Assembly (NCBI RefSeq): GCF_004295125.1
Contig: NZ_CP036170.1
Location: forward strand, 1,917,501-1,981,500
From: [Clostridium] scindens ATCC 35704
GTDB lineage: Bacteria > Bacillota > Clostridia > Lachnospirales > Lachnospiraceae
Length of the DNA stretch: 64,000 nucleotides
Direction of reading: 5' to 3'
Shown: one piece after another, positions 45,857 through 54,726 of the stretch
Layout of the letters: each line of letters begins with the position of its first letter
Position numbering within the stretch: the stretch's first letter is position 1
Position numbers and translations under genes: made by a program
The notes under the pieces: model-generated
What the model was told of the DNA's origin: nothing
Seen by the model: only the letters and a program-made list of their open reading frames with translations
Databases searched by the model: none

Positions 45857-46707
45857 CAACTTTAAAAGGAAAAATTGATTTTGCATTGCTTGTTTCAGCA
45901 ACAAATGCTAATCCGAATGGAGATCCTTTGAATGGAAATCGTCCAAGAGAGAATTATGAAGGCTATGGGGAAATCTCAGATGTCTGTATTAAAAGAAAGA
46001 TCCGTAATCGTTTCCAGGATATGGGACAGAAAATATTTGTCCAATCGGATGACCGTTCCGACGATGGTTACACAAGCCTGAAGAAACGGGCAGAAGGATG
46101 TGAAGAATTAAATAATGAAATTAAGAAGAAAAAAGCCGATAGGGAACATTTTGCCCAGATTGCATGTCAGGAATGGCTGGATGTGAGGACGTTCGGACAA
46201 GTATTCGCGTTCAAAGGAGAGGAAGTTTCTGTGGGAATACGAGGACCTGTTTCAATCCATCAGGCAGTCAGTTTGTCACCAGTGGATGTTGTCAGCATGC
46301 AGATCACGAAGAGCGTCAACAGCGAGGCAGGAAAGGACAGTAAGGCTTCAGATACCATGGGAACCAAGCATAGAGTAGGGTTTGGACTATACCTGGTAAA
46401 AGGAAGCGTGAATGTCCAATTGGCGGAGAAAACCGGATTTTCTCAAGAAGATGCTGAACTTTTAAAGGAGGCGCTGAGGACCCTGTTTGAAAACGACGCA
46501 TCATCCGCAAGGCCGGAAGGAAGTATGGAAGTCTGCCGACTCTACTGGTGGCAGCATGAGGAAAAGACTCCTTCAGTACCTACTGCCCAAATTCATAGAA
46601 GTATAAAAATTGAGGCATTGGAAGACAGGCCTAAATCATTTAAAGATTACTCTATCAAGTTGGAAGAACTGAACTGTGTAAAACCGGAGGTATATGAGTT
46701 TGTATAA
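45853..46707 (+). CDS. cas7: Cas7c (Csd2), crRNA backbone subunit
   Basis: A 284-residue RAMP protein that forms the helical backbone of Cascade along the crRNA. The N-terminus has the family motif SATNANPNGDPLNGNRPR (about residues 16-33). A later stretch, GIRGPVSIHQAVSLSPVDVV, is also typical. It overlaps both neighbours (four bases with cas8c, fourteen with cas4). Confidence 0.94.
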   Translation: MTTLKGKIDFALLVSATNANPNGDPLNGNRPRENYEGYGEISDVCIKRKIRNRFQDMGQKIFVQSDDRSDDGYTSLKKRAEGCEELNNEIKKKKADREHFAQIACQEWLDVRTFGQVFAFKGEEVSVGIRGPVSIHQAVSLSPVDVVSMQITKSVNSEAGKDSKASDTMGTKHRVGFGLYLVKGSVNVQLAEKTGFSQEDAELLKEALRTLFENDASSARPEGSMEVCRLYWWQHEEKTPSVPTAQIHRSIKIEALEDRPKSFKDYSIKLEELNCVKPEVYEFV

Positions 46708-47356
46708 AGAAGAGGATTACCTGCAATTGTCGGGTATCCAGCATTTTGCATTCTGCCGCCGCCAATGGGCGCTTGCCTACATAGAACTCCAATGGGATGA
46801 AAATGTGAGGACTGTTGAAGGAAAACTTTTACATGAGAAGGCACATGATCCTACAAACGCGGAGAAGAGAGGAGATCTGATTATCAGCAGAGGCATGCCA
46901 GTATATTCCAGAGAATTGGGGATCAGCGGTGAATGTGACGTTGTTGAATTCCACCGCTCTCAGGACGGAATAACCTTATTTGGACGGGATGGCCTGTATG
47001 AAGTAATTCCCATCGAATACAAGCGGGGAAAGCCCAAGGAAAATGATGTGGATATTCTTCAGCTTATGGCGCAGGCATTATGCTTGGAAGAAATGCTTTG
47101 CTGCCAGATTTCCTTTGGATACTTATACTATGGAGAGACAAGACATAGAAAAATAGTAGAATTTACAGAAGAAATTCGGCACAAGACAAAAGACATGTTT
47201 CTGGAAATGCATCAGTATTATGAACGAAGATATACTCCAAGGGTAAAACGTTCCAAGGCATGTAATGCGTGTTCTCTAAAGGATATCTGTCTGCCGGCTT
47301 TAGGAATAGCAAAGTCGGCAACAGATTATATTAATAGCAGGCTATCGGAGGAATAG
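46694..47356 (+). CDS. cas4: Cas4 exonuclease of the adaptation module
   Basis: A 220-residue RecB-like nuclease with an iron-sulfur cluster that trims prespacers at the PAM end. First cluster cysteine in IQHFAFCRRQWALAYIE (about residue 22), nuclease motifs GECDVVEF and IEYKRGKPK (about 110-118), and C-terminal cysteines in CNACSLKDIC (about 193-202). ATG 46694 lies inside the end of cas7. Confidence 0.94.
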   Translation: MSLYKEEDYLQLSGIQHFAFCRRQWALAYIELQWDENVRTVEGKLLHEKAHDPTNAEKRGDLIISRGMPVYSRELGISGECDVVEFHRSQDGITLFGRDGLYEVIPIEYKRGKPKENDVDILQLMAQALCLEEMLCCQISFGYLYYGETRHRKIVEFTEEIRHKTKDMFLEMHQYYERRYTPRVKRSKACNACSLKDICLPALGIAKSATDYINSRLSEE

Positions 47357-47358
47357 AG

Positions 47359-48390
47359 TTGAAAAAATTAATGAATACGTTATATGTGACCTCTGCGAAT
47401 CGGTATCTTTCTTTAGATGGAGAGAATGTTGTTATTCTGGAAGAACAGAAGGAAATCGGGCGCGTGCCCCTACATAACCTGGAGGGAATCGTTACATTTG
47501 GATATACAGGAGCAAGCCCGAGACTTATGGGAACTTGCGCGCAGAAGAATATTAGCCTTACTTTTATGACTGAGCACGGACGTTTCCTTGCACGGGTATG
47601 TGGAGAAGTCAGGGGTAATGTCACACTGCGCAGGCAGCAATATCGTATCGCCGATAATACGGAAAAAAGGATAGAAGTGGCGCGAAATTGTATTGTTGGA
47701 AAAGTCTATAATTCCCGGTGGATTTTAGAGCGGGCAATCCGAGATTATCCGCTGCGGCTGGATGTAGAAAAGATAAAAGAAAAATCGTCTTTCCTTGCTT
47801 CCCGCTTAAAAGAAATCCGTACGTGTGAAAGCCCGGACAAACTTCTAGGGCTTGAGGGAGAGTCCGCCTCCGTTTATTTCTCTGTCTTTGATGAATTGAT
47901 CTTGCAGCAAAAGGAAACTTTTTATTTTCATGGACGAAATAGAAGGCCTCCTTTGGATAATGTAAATGCAATGCTTTCATTCGCCTATTCGCTTTTGGCA
48001 GGTATATGTACGTCTGCCTTGGAAACTGTTGGCCTTGATCCGTATGTTGGCTTCTTTCATACGGATAGACCAGGCCGCGCATCATTGGCGCTGGATATCA
48101 TGGAAGAACTAAGAAGTGTAATGGCTGACCGTTTCGTACTAACGCTGATTAATAAAAGGATTGTTGATTCCAGCGGATTCCTTCAGAAAGAAAATGGCGC
48201 TGTCATTATGGACGATGATACGAGAAAGAAATTTCTCGCTGCATGGCAGGATAAGAAGAAGGAAGTCATTACACATCCTTTCCTGGGTGAAAAGATGGAG
48301 TGGGGGATGGTACCGCATGTTCAGGCAATGCTTCTGGCCAGATATATTCGTGGAGATCTGGAAGAGTATCCGCCATTCTTATGGAAGTAG
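47359..48390 (+). CDS. cas1: Cas1 integrase, type I-C
   Basis: A 343-residue integrase that inserts new spacers with Cas2. Active-site landmarks are LLGLEGESASVYF (Glu about residue 161), the FFHTDRPGRASLALDIMEELR helix (His about 229, Asp and Glu nearby). The start is TTG 47359, giving MKKLMNTLYVTSANRYLSL, preceded by GGAGGAATAG; ATG 47371 is a weaker alternative. It lies two bases after cas4. Confidence 0.94.
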   Translation: MKKLMNTLYVTSANRYLSLDGENVVILEEQKEIGRVPLHNLEGIVTFGYTGASPRLMGTCAQKNISLTFMTEHGRFLARVCGEVRGNVTLRRQQYRIADNTEKRIEVARNCIVGKVYNSRWILERAIRDYPLRLDVEKIKEKSSFLASRLKEIRTCESPDKLLGLEGESASVYFSVFDELILQQKETFYFHGRNRRPPLDNVNAMLSFAYSLLAGICTSALETVGLDPYVGFFHTDRPGRASLALDIMEELRSVMADRFVLTLINKRIVDSSGFLQKENGAVIMDDDTRKKFLAAWQDKKKEVITHPFLGEKMEWGMVPHVQAMLLARYIRGDLEEYPPFLWK

Positions 48391-48398
48391 GTGATAGA

Positions 48399-48689
48399 AT
48401 GCTGGTGTTAATAACTTATGATGTGAATACAGAGACAGAGGCAGGAAAGAGACGTCTAAGGAAAGTAGCAAAGCAATGCGTTAATTATGGACAGCGGGTT
48501 CAAAATTCCGTGTTCGAGTGCAATCTGGACGCCGCAAAACTTCGCCAGGTAAAGGCTATCTTGGAAGACATAATTGATAAAGAGGTTGATAGTTTAAGAT
48601 TTTATAATCTAGGTAATAAGTATAAAGACAAGATTGAACATATAGGAGCAAAGAAAAGTTTTGATGTGACTGCCCCTCTTATATTCTAG
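48399..48689 (+). CDS. cas2: Cas2, type I-C
   Basis: A 96-residue ferredoxin-fold protein, the structural partner of Cas1. It begins MLVLITYDVNTETEAGKRRL with the conserved YDV, and includes CVNYGQRVQNSVFECNLD. The longer frame from 48300 overlaps cas1 and is rejected; ATG 48399 is nine bases after the cas1 stop, with TAGGTGAT upstream. Last cas gene, 180 bases before the array. Confidence 0.95.
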   Translation: MLVLITYDVNTETEAGKRRLRKVAKQCVNYGQRVQNSVFECNLDAAKLRQVKAILEDIIDKEVDSLRFYNLGNKYKDKIEHIGAKKSFDVTAPLIF

Positions 48690-48869
48690 AGTGGTTTAGT
48701 GCGAATGTGAAGTGCACATGAAAATGCAGGGAGATTCGCACCTGGATATTGATGATATGAGGGCTAGGGAAGTTATAATTTGTTGTGTAGGTGTTGGAAA
48801 AAGTTCTTTTGTTTGGCGTTTTGCATAAGAGATTGGCTGTATATTAGGAGTTTTATGTGCAAAATTGCT
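48690..48869 (+). promoter_or_regulatory. CRISPR leader
   Basis: An 180-base gene-free stretch between cas2 and the first repeat, AT-rich toward the array. An inverted repeat GTGCGAAT ... ATTCGCAC (48709-48750) encloses AAGTGCACATGAAAATGCAG, an arrangement I recall from other type I-C leaders. It should hold the array promoter and the site where Cas1-Cas2 add new spacers, so the first repeat (48870) is the newest end. Confidence 0.75.
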
Positions 48870-51523
48870 GTCTCTCCCTGTATAGGGAGAGTGGATTGAA
48901 ATGAAAAAAATTATTATGTGGTTCCAGAGCCTGGAGGTCTCTCCCTGTATAGGGAGAGTGGATTGAAATGTGGCGGAGTATGTGAAGAAGTTTGGAAGCC
49001 TGGGTCTCTCCCTGTATAGGGAGAGTGGATTGAAATATAGCCAAATCCGCCATTGGTTCCAATCGTTCTTTGTCTCTCCCTGTATAGGGAGAGTGGATTG
49101 AAATATATTTTCGGTTGCTGAATTGCCGGATTAAATCGTCTCTCCCTGTATAGGGAGAGTGGATTGAAATGGCCATGCCCCAATCAGGCAGCCTTCGATG
49201 AACTGTCTCTCCCTGTATAGGGAGAGTGGATTGAAATATCACTCGTCTGTGCGTCAAAACTCTCATCCGCGTCTCTCCCTGTATAGGGAGAGTGGATTGA
49301 AATCTTTCTGCCGCTTCTTGATCGGCAATGTCTGTAGGTCTCTCCCTGTATAGGGAGAGTGGATTGAAATGCCGTCGGGTCCTCCTGCCTGGCCAGGCGC
49401 CGGGTCTCTCCCTGTATAGGGAGAGTGGATTGAAATAATAAAAACTGTTGACATTATAACACAAATGTAATGTCTCTCCCTGTATAGGGAGAGTGGATTG
49501 AAATTTATCCACGAAGGCTCTTGAAACCTGGAATTCTGTCTCTCCCTGTATAGGGAGAGTGGATTGAAATAATTCTTTCGCCAACTGTCATTGTCACAAC
49601 TCCTTGTCTCTCCCTGTATAGGGAGAGTGGATTGAAATATATATGCTACGGCAATCTCTTATAAGCGGATATGGTCTCTCCCTGTATAGGGAGAGTGGAT
49701 TGAAATAACTTAGACAGCAAGTCCGAAGCCAAAAACAATTGTCTCTCCCTGTATAGGGAGAGTGGATTGAAATGTCATTATAATAATAACACAGCAAAAA
49801 CGAACAAGTCTCTCCCTGTATAGGGAGAGTGGATTGAAATTCATTTTCTGTACGGCACTCCTGAATTGCTTTCTCCGTCTTTCCCTGCATAGGGAGAGTG
49901 GATTGAAATAATTCTTTCATGTCATCCCCCTATTCTACTTCCGTCTTTCCCTGCATAGGGAGAGTGGATTGAAATTTCCATATATTGTCATAGAGAAGTT
50001 GCAGTCAGAGTCTTTCCCTGCATAGGGAGAGTGGATTGAAATTTTGTTGGGTCATTTCCAAGAAACCACTCTACGAGGTCTCTCCCTGTATAGGGAGAGT
50101 GGATTGAAATACCTTCCTTCCTCTTGGCCTGTATTGCATCCTCTTGTCTCTCCCTGTATAGGGAGAGTGGATTGAAATGCTTCCTTATACCAGGAGTTCA
50201 TTTTCTGAATCCGTCTCTCCCTGTATAGGGAGAGTGGATTGAAATATAGCCGCGCCACCGGCTACTGTTATCGCTGTTGCGTCTCTCCCTGTATAGGGAG
50301 AGTGGATTGAAATTGTGCCACGGCCAGCATGATGTTGATCTTCAACTGTCTCTCCCTGTATAGGGAGAGTGGATTGAAATCTTCCAAGGAAGCCTCCCCT
50401 GCTCTTCCAACAGGTCTCTCCCTGTATAGGGAGAGTGGATTGAAATACCTTATAAGGTTTGCTATCGCTTTGCTTAGGCTGTCTCTCCCTGTATAGGGAG
50501 AGTGGATTGAAATGTTCTCTGCGATCAGTTCCCTTATTCTTTCTTCTGTCTCTCCCTGTATAGGGAGAGTGGATTGAAATAACGCTTAATATATAGCCCT
50601 CAAACTGGCTATATCGTCTCTCCCTGTATAGGGAGAGTGGATTGAAATAATGCGATCTATTCAGTAGTCTCATCCATTATGGGTCTCTCCCTGTATAGGG
50701 AGAGTGGATTGAAATCAAAAAGAAGGAACAGAAAGAAGGAACAGCAAAGTCTCTCCCTGTATAGGGAGAGTGGATTGAAATGTTCTACAATCGAAGATAA
50801 ATAACTCATAATTGCGTCTCTCCCTGTATAGGGAGAGTGGATTGAAATATCCTCTGTCTGTTCATATGCAGCTTCATATTCGTCTCTCCCTGTATAGGGA
50901 GAGTGGATTGAAATGTCATTGTAATAATAACATAAGTAAAACGGTCGGAGTCTCTCCCTGTATAGGGAGAGTGGATTGAAATATAGGCAAACAGCAGGAT
51001 GTCAAAATCCGGATCCAAGTCTCTCCCTGTATAGGGAGAGTGGATTGAAATGCATCAATGAAAGCGGCATTCAGGAATGTGCTTGGGTCTCTCCCTGTAT
51101 AGGGAGAGTGGATTGAAATACGTACATGTTATCTATTAATCCTTTAGAACAACCGTCTCTCCCTGTATAGGGAGAGTGGATTGAAATTATAAACATTGGC
51201 GCTCTTTAATCCTCCGTCTCCGTCTCTCCCTGTATAGGGAGAGTGGATTGAAATATAATATCCGCTTTCCTTGTGGCTGAAATGCTATAGTCTCTCCCTG
51301 TATAGGGAGAGTGGATTGAAATCACCATTCCGGTAGTTATCGGAGATATTACAATCAGTCTCTCCCTGTATAGGGAGAGTGGATTGAAATGAAAAGAAGG
51401 AGGTGGAGAAGGATGCCAAGAGTAGTCTCTCCCTGTATAGGGAGAGTGGATTGAAATATCATTTTGACCTCCTAAATGCCAGTTACCATAGTCTCTCCCT
51501 GTATAGGGAGAGTGGATTGAAAT
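48870..51523 (+). CRISPR. Type I-C CRISPR array, 40 repeats and 39 spacers
   Basis: The repeat is 33 bases: GTCTCTCCCTGTATAGGGAG then AGTGGATTGAAAT, with a TCTCCCT/AGGGAGA hairpin and the ATTGAAAT end of type I-C repeats. By hand I count 40 repeats, first at 48870-48902 and last at 51491-51523, mean period 67 bases (spacers 33-36). Three adjacent repeats (49877, 49943, 50010) share two changes, GTCTTTCCCTGCATAGGG; the first becomes a G-U pair so the hairpin is kept. All other repeats appear identical, including the last, so there is no decayed trailer end. Reading frames across the array on the minus strand are artefacts. Confidence 0.97.
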
Positions 51524-51548
51524 AAAGAGTAGAGAGGGGCGTTTTGGT

Positions 51549-52196
51549 ATGAAAATAGAAATAGGCAAAGAATTTCCACAGTATTTTAAGCCCTCATATC
51601 CAGAGGAATTTAAATTATTTTCACACTTTGAAACGACAGCAGGAATACCAACTGTTTTGTTTGCAATCACGACTTGGAAAGAGAATGGTAAGCCGAATGT
51701 GTGCTTTCATTCGTGGAGCTGCTTTCACGGAGATAAAACCGCTTTCTTTGCCGTGCTGGGGAACTTATATCAGCATACCCACACCTATGCCAATATCCAA
51801 AGAGAAAAATGCTTTTGTATAAACTTCCTTCCTATAAGTTTCTACGACAAGCTGGTAAACACCATTCGCCAAAATGAAATGGACGATGACGAATTTGCGG
51901 CAGGAGGGTTTACAGCTTCTTATGCCAAAACAATTCACGCCCCTGTAATCAATGAGGCGTTTCTTAGTATGGAATGTACCCTGAAAGAAGTACAGGATTT
52001 AAGCGGTGCGGGAATTACAGCTATGGTGATCGGGCGGGTGCAGCATATTTCCGTGGAGGAAGCCTATGCCCAAGGGTATGAACTAAGATATGGTAAAGAT
52101 GGATTTATGATGTTAATTCCTGCGCCGCAAGACCTTGTTACCGGAGAGCCGAACAAGTCGGCGATTGCGACAGTGGATATCGAAAAATACGACTGA
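51549..52196 (+). CDS. Flavin reductase-like FMN-binding protein
   Basis: A 215-residue split-barrel protein of the flavin reductase family. The N-terminal part includes PTVLFAITTWKENGKPNVC and HSWSCFHGDKTAFFAV, and NIQREKCFCINFLP matches the FMN-binding strand. ATG 51549 has GAGAGGGG upstream and lies only 25 bases after the last CRISPR repeat, leaving no room for a promoter of its own unless it lies in the last spacers. Substrate unknown; first of a run of small genes. Confidence 0.82.
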   Translation: MKIEIGKEFPQYFKPSYPEEFKLFSHFETTAGIPTVLFAITTWKENGKPNVCFHSWSCFHGDKTAFFAVLGNLYQHTHTYANIQREKCFCINFLPISFYDKLVNTIRQNEMDDDEFAAGGFTASYAKTIHAPVINEAFLSMECTLKEVQDLSGAGITAMVIGRVQHISVEEAYAQGYELRYGKDGFMMLIPAPQDLVTGEPNKSAIATVDIEKYD

Positions 52197-52214
52197 TTTG
52201 AAGAGGGTGTGAAA

Positions 52215-52610
52215 ATGACGACTTCAAATATAAAGGCGTTGATTCCAAGTGAACTTCGCAAAGTGTGGGAGTTTATTTTGGACATCGAGAATTACGACGC
52301 TTGGAGAAGTGATCTGAGTAAAACAGAAGTTGTAAGTGATAAGCAATTCATTGAATATACCAAAGACGGTTATCCTACGACTTTTACCGTGACGCTTGTT
52401 GAGCCATACAGACGATGGGAATTTGATATGCAAAACAGCAATATGAGTGGTCATTGGATTGGCGTTTTTACGGATAAAGGCAATGAAACGGAGATAGATT
52501 TTACAGAGTGCGTGGAAGCAAAAAAGATGCTGATGAAACCCTTTGTGAAATCATACCTGAAAAAACAGCAGGCACAGTTTGTTGCGGATATAATGAAAAA
52601 CTTTTCTTAA
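52215..52610 (+). CDS. SRPBCC-family protein (polyketide cyclase/START-like)
   Basis: A 131-residue helix-grip protein with a hydrophobic ligand pocket; the start TTSNIKALIPSELRKVWEFI and the pattern DIENYDAWRSDLSKTEV are typical. ATG 52215 has GAAGAGGG eight bases upstream; the GTG at 52209 is less likely. It follows the flavin reductase-like gene by 18 bases in the same direction. The ligand is unknown. Confidence 0.8.
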   Translation: MTTSNIKALIPSELRKVWEFILDIENYDAWRSDLSKTEVVSDKQFIEYTKDGYPTTFTVTLVEPYRRWEFDMQNSNMSGHWIGVFTDKGNETEIDFTECVEAKKMLMKPFVKSYLKKQQAQFVADIMKNFS

Positions 52611-52638
52611 AAACTCATACATAGAAAGGCGGTTTCTT

Positions 52639-52845
52639 ATGAAGAAGTATGAATATATGACAGTTGATTTATGTGCAGAGCCATCGGTTAATGTTCACAT
52701 TAAGTTGGAACGGTATATTGAAAAACTTAATGAATATGGAAAACAGGGCTGGCGTTTGATTTCTGGAACTGATGACTGGAAGTATTCATTTTTGAGCGTG
52801 AAATTGATGATGAAAAATAACATGCAGGAGGCGTATAACCTATGA
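52639..52845 (+). CDS. DUF4177-like small protein
   Basis: A 68-residue protein opening MKKYEYMTVDLC with the GKQGWRLISG motif (about residues 36-45), as in DUF4177. AGAAAGGCGG lies upstream. It overlaps the next gene by four bases. Function unknown. Confidence 0.7.
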   Translation: MKKYEYMTVDLCAEPSVNVHIKLERYIEKLNEYGKQGWRLISGTDDWKYSFLSVKLMMKNNMQEAYNL

Positions 52846-53183
52846 AAGATATGATCGGATACTGTGGGCTGGACTGCGAAAAATGTGACGCATACCTTGC
52901 GACAATTAACAACGATCAAGCCTTGCGTGAGAAAACAGCGAAGCTGTGGGCAGAGTTGAACAACGCCACTATTATGCCTGAACATATTAACTGCGAGGGC
53001 TGCCGTATGAACGGGGCGAAAACGGTATTTTGCGATAGTCTATGCGAAATTCGGAAATGTGCTTTGGAAAAAGGCGTTTCCACCTGCGGCGACTGCTCTG
53101 AGGTGGAAACCTGTTCAACTGTCGGGGCGATTATTTCAAATAATCCTGCCGCTTTGGAAAATTTGAAAGAACGAACACTTTAA
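52842..53183 (+). CDS. DUF3795 cysteine-rich protein
   Basis: A 113-residue protein with many cysteines in pairs: GYCGLDCEKCDAYLAT at the start, INCEGCRMNGAKTVFC in the middle and STCGDCSEVETC near the end, as in the DUF3795 family. Metal or cluster binding is likely. Translationally coupled to the DUF4177-like gene. Function unknown. Confidence 0.82.
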   Translation: MKDMIGYCGLDCEKCDAYLATINNDQALREKTAKLWAELNNATIMPEHINCEGCRMNGAKTVFCDSLCEIRKCALEKGVSTCGDCSEVETCSTVGAIISNNPAALENLKERTL

Positions 53184-53195
53184 AATGAGACTGCA

Positions 53196-53560
53196 ATGAA
53201 AACGATTTTGATTCACGGTTCAGGGTATAATGCGACAAGTTGGAAGGAAACAGTTTCTAATGTAAAAACAGCACTGATATAATATGCCCGAATTTATCTT
53301 CCATTCTTAACAGCAAAGAGACAAACTACGCAAATTTATATTCTTCCTTTGTGGAATATTGCGGCAAAATTGACGGACAAATTCATTTATGTGGTATTTC
53401 TTTAGGTGGCATAATCGGACTAAATTATGCTTTGGATTTTCCGGAAAAAGTAAAAACATTGGTTTTGATTGGTACTTTTACAGATTTATTTAATTTTGCA
53501 CACCATTATTTTCATTTTGACACGGGGATTTTTGCGGTTTTACACACCAGTTATATAGGC
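53196..53560 (+). pseudogene. Broken alpha/beta hydrolase
   Basis: ATG 53196 starts MKTILIHGSGYNATSWKETV, a hydrolase opening with its oxyanion HGSG. A frameshift near 53270 moves the reading to the frame with IHLCGISLGGIIGLNYALDF, the nucleophile elbow GISLGG. The frame runs on to 53650, but the match fades near 53560 where the three-box element begins, so the cap and histidine parts are lost. Confidence 0.75.
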
Positions 53561-53563
53561 TTG

Positions 53564-53643
53564 ACACGTAACACTTTTAAGTATTGTTACGTGTCCATCT
53601 TAAAAATGTTACGTGTTAGTTCCATTTCCCCCACAGATATGTT
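53564..53643 (+). promoter_or_regulatory. Three-box TGTTACGTGT element upstream of the mobA-modE gene
   Basis: Box 1 is inverted, ACACGTAACA (53564-53573); boxes 2 and 3 are TGTTACGTGT (53585-53594 and 53607-53616). Distances are 21 and 22 bases, and a TATGTT hexamer follows at 53638-53643, 21 bases after box 3. This is the same plan as at 17984-18063. A TTGACA at 53561-53566 overlaps box 1. Since the next gene encodes a ModE-type DNA-binding domain, self-regulation is possible. Confidence 0.7.
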
Positions 53644-53703
53644 ACTATAACCATACATGATTCCTGCTTACGGCACACAGCACAACAGGCAGGTGAGATC
53701 GAG

Positions 53704-54684
53704 GTGATTGGATTGCGTTACGGAGCAGTAGTTACGGTGGCGGAGATTTCTTCTCAGATGGGCGAGTTTAAGCCGATGCTGCCAATCGGGAAGGAAACGA
53801 TGATACAGCGGGTCGTGCGGACGCTTAGGAAAGCAGATGTAGAAGATGTGGTTGTTATTACGGGGTATCGTCATGAGGTAATCGAAGAGAATTTAAATGA
53901 TGCGGGCGTTATGTTTTTGAAAAACGAACGCTTTATCCAGGGAGACTGGATTGACTCGGTAAAGATGGGGATGGAATGGCTTGATGATAAGTGCGATAAG
54001 ATATTGGCCATACCAGGGGATATTCCCATGGTAATGGAGAACACGATAAGGGAACTTCTTGCAAAGGAGGGGGAATTCGCATACCCGACATTCCAGGGTG
54101 AGCCTGGATATCCCATCGTATTAGGTAGTCAGGCGGCGGCTGGGTTAACAAATGCCATATCAACAGAAGAATATCAAGCCAAGCCAAATGCCATAGAGCA
54201 TCTGTTGGAGATAACGAAGGGCTTGGGTATCCAGGATACGAAACTGGCAGTAGAAGATGTGGGAGTAACGCTTCAGATCAATTCGCAGAAAGACTATGAA
54301 AAGGCGCTGAAACTTTATCTGGACGAGGCAGGGCGTAATGACCAGGTGCGAGTTATTACCAAGACGATGCTTGCTACGGATGAGAAATTTTTTGGAAATG
54401 GAACGGAACAACTTCTGGAATTGATTGGGGTCACAGGTTCTGTGAATGCAGCCTGCCAGGCCATGCAGATGTCTTATACCAAGGCCTGGAAGATGATTAA
54501 CCGCATTGAAAAGAAGTTAGGCTACCGGGTGATGGAACGGGTTGCGGGAGGCCGGGAAGGCGGAGGTTCTCAACTTACGGAAGAGGGCGAAAGACTGCTG
54601 CGGGCATATCAGAAGATGAGGGCAGAAGTGCAGGCTGCGGCGGAAATAAGTTTTCAGAAATATGTATCGGGCATCCTGGGATAG
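53704..54684 (+). CDS. Fusion of a MobA-like nucleotidyltransferase and a ModE-type DNA-binding domain
   Basis: A 326-residue two-domain protein. Residues about 1-200 are a nucleotidyltransferase of the molybdenum cofactor (MocA/MobA) type: FKPMLPIGKETMIQRVVRTL, VVVITGYRH and AIPGDIPMVM (about 100-109). The usual glycine loop at the very start is degenerate (AVVTVAEISSQMGEFKP). Residues about 220-326 are a ModE winged helix: LLELIGVTGSVNAACQAMQM, AWKMINRIEKKLG, GGSQLTEEGERLL. It likely couples cofactor maturation with molybdate-dependent gene control. GTG 53704 is taken; TTG 53713 with GAGG eight bases before is equally possible. Confidence 0.88.
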   Translation: MIGLRYGAVVTVAEISSQMGEFKPMLPIGKETMIQRVVRTLRKADVEDVVVITGYRHEVIEENLNDAGVMFLKNERFIQGDWIDSVKMGMEWLDDKCDKILAIPGDIPMVMENTIRELLAKEGEFAYPTFQGEPGYPIVLGSQAAAGLTNAISTEEYQAKPNAIEHLLEITKGLGIQDTKLAVEDVGVTLQINSQKDYEKALKLYLDEAGRNDQVRVITKTMLATDEKFFGNGTEQLLELIGVTGSVNAACQAMQMSYTKAWKMINRIEKKLGYRVMERVAGGREGGGSQLTEEGERLLRAYQKMRAEVQAAAEISFQKYVSGILG

Positions 54685-54726
54685 GCTAGAAGTTTGAGGA
54701 GACATAAAAGGCTATGAAAGAGGGGG

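Noticed and set aside
48853-51670. Several long minus-strand reading frames with repeated FNPLSLYRER and ISIHSPYTGRD blocks
   Set aside because: They are produced by the CRISPR repeat read in different frames across the array, not by genes.
53351-53650. 99-residue frame as a complete hydrolase
   Set aside because: It lacks the N-terminal HGSG part, which lies in another frame upstream, and its end runs into the three-box element.
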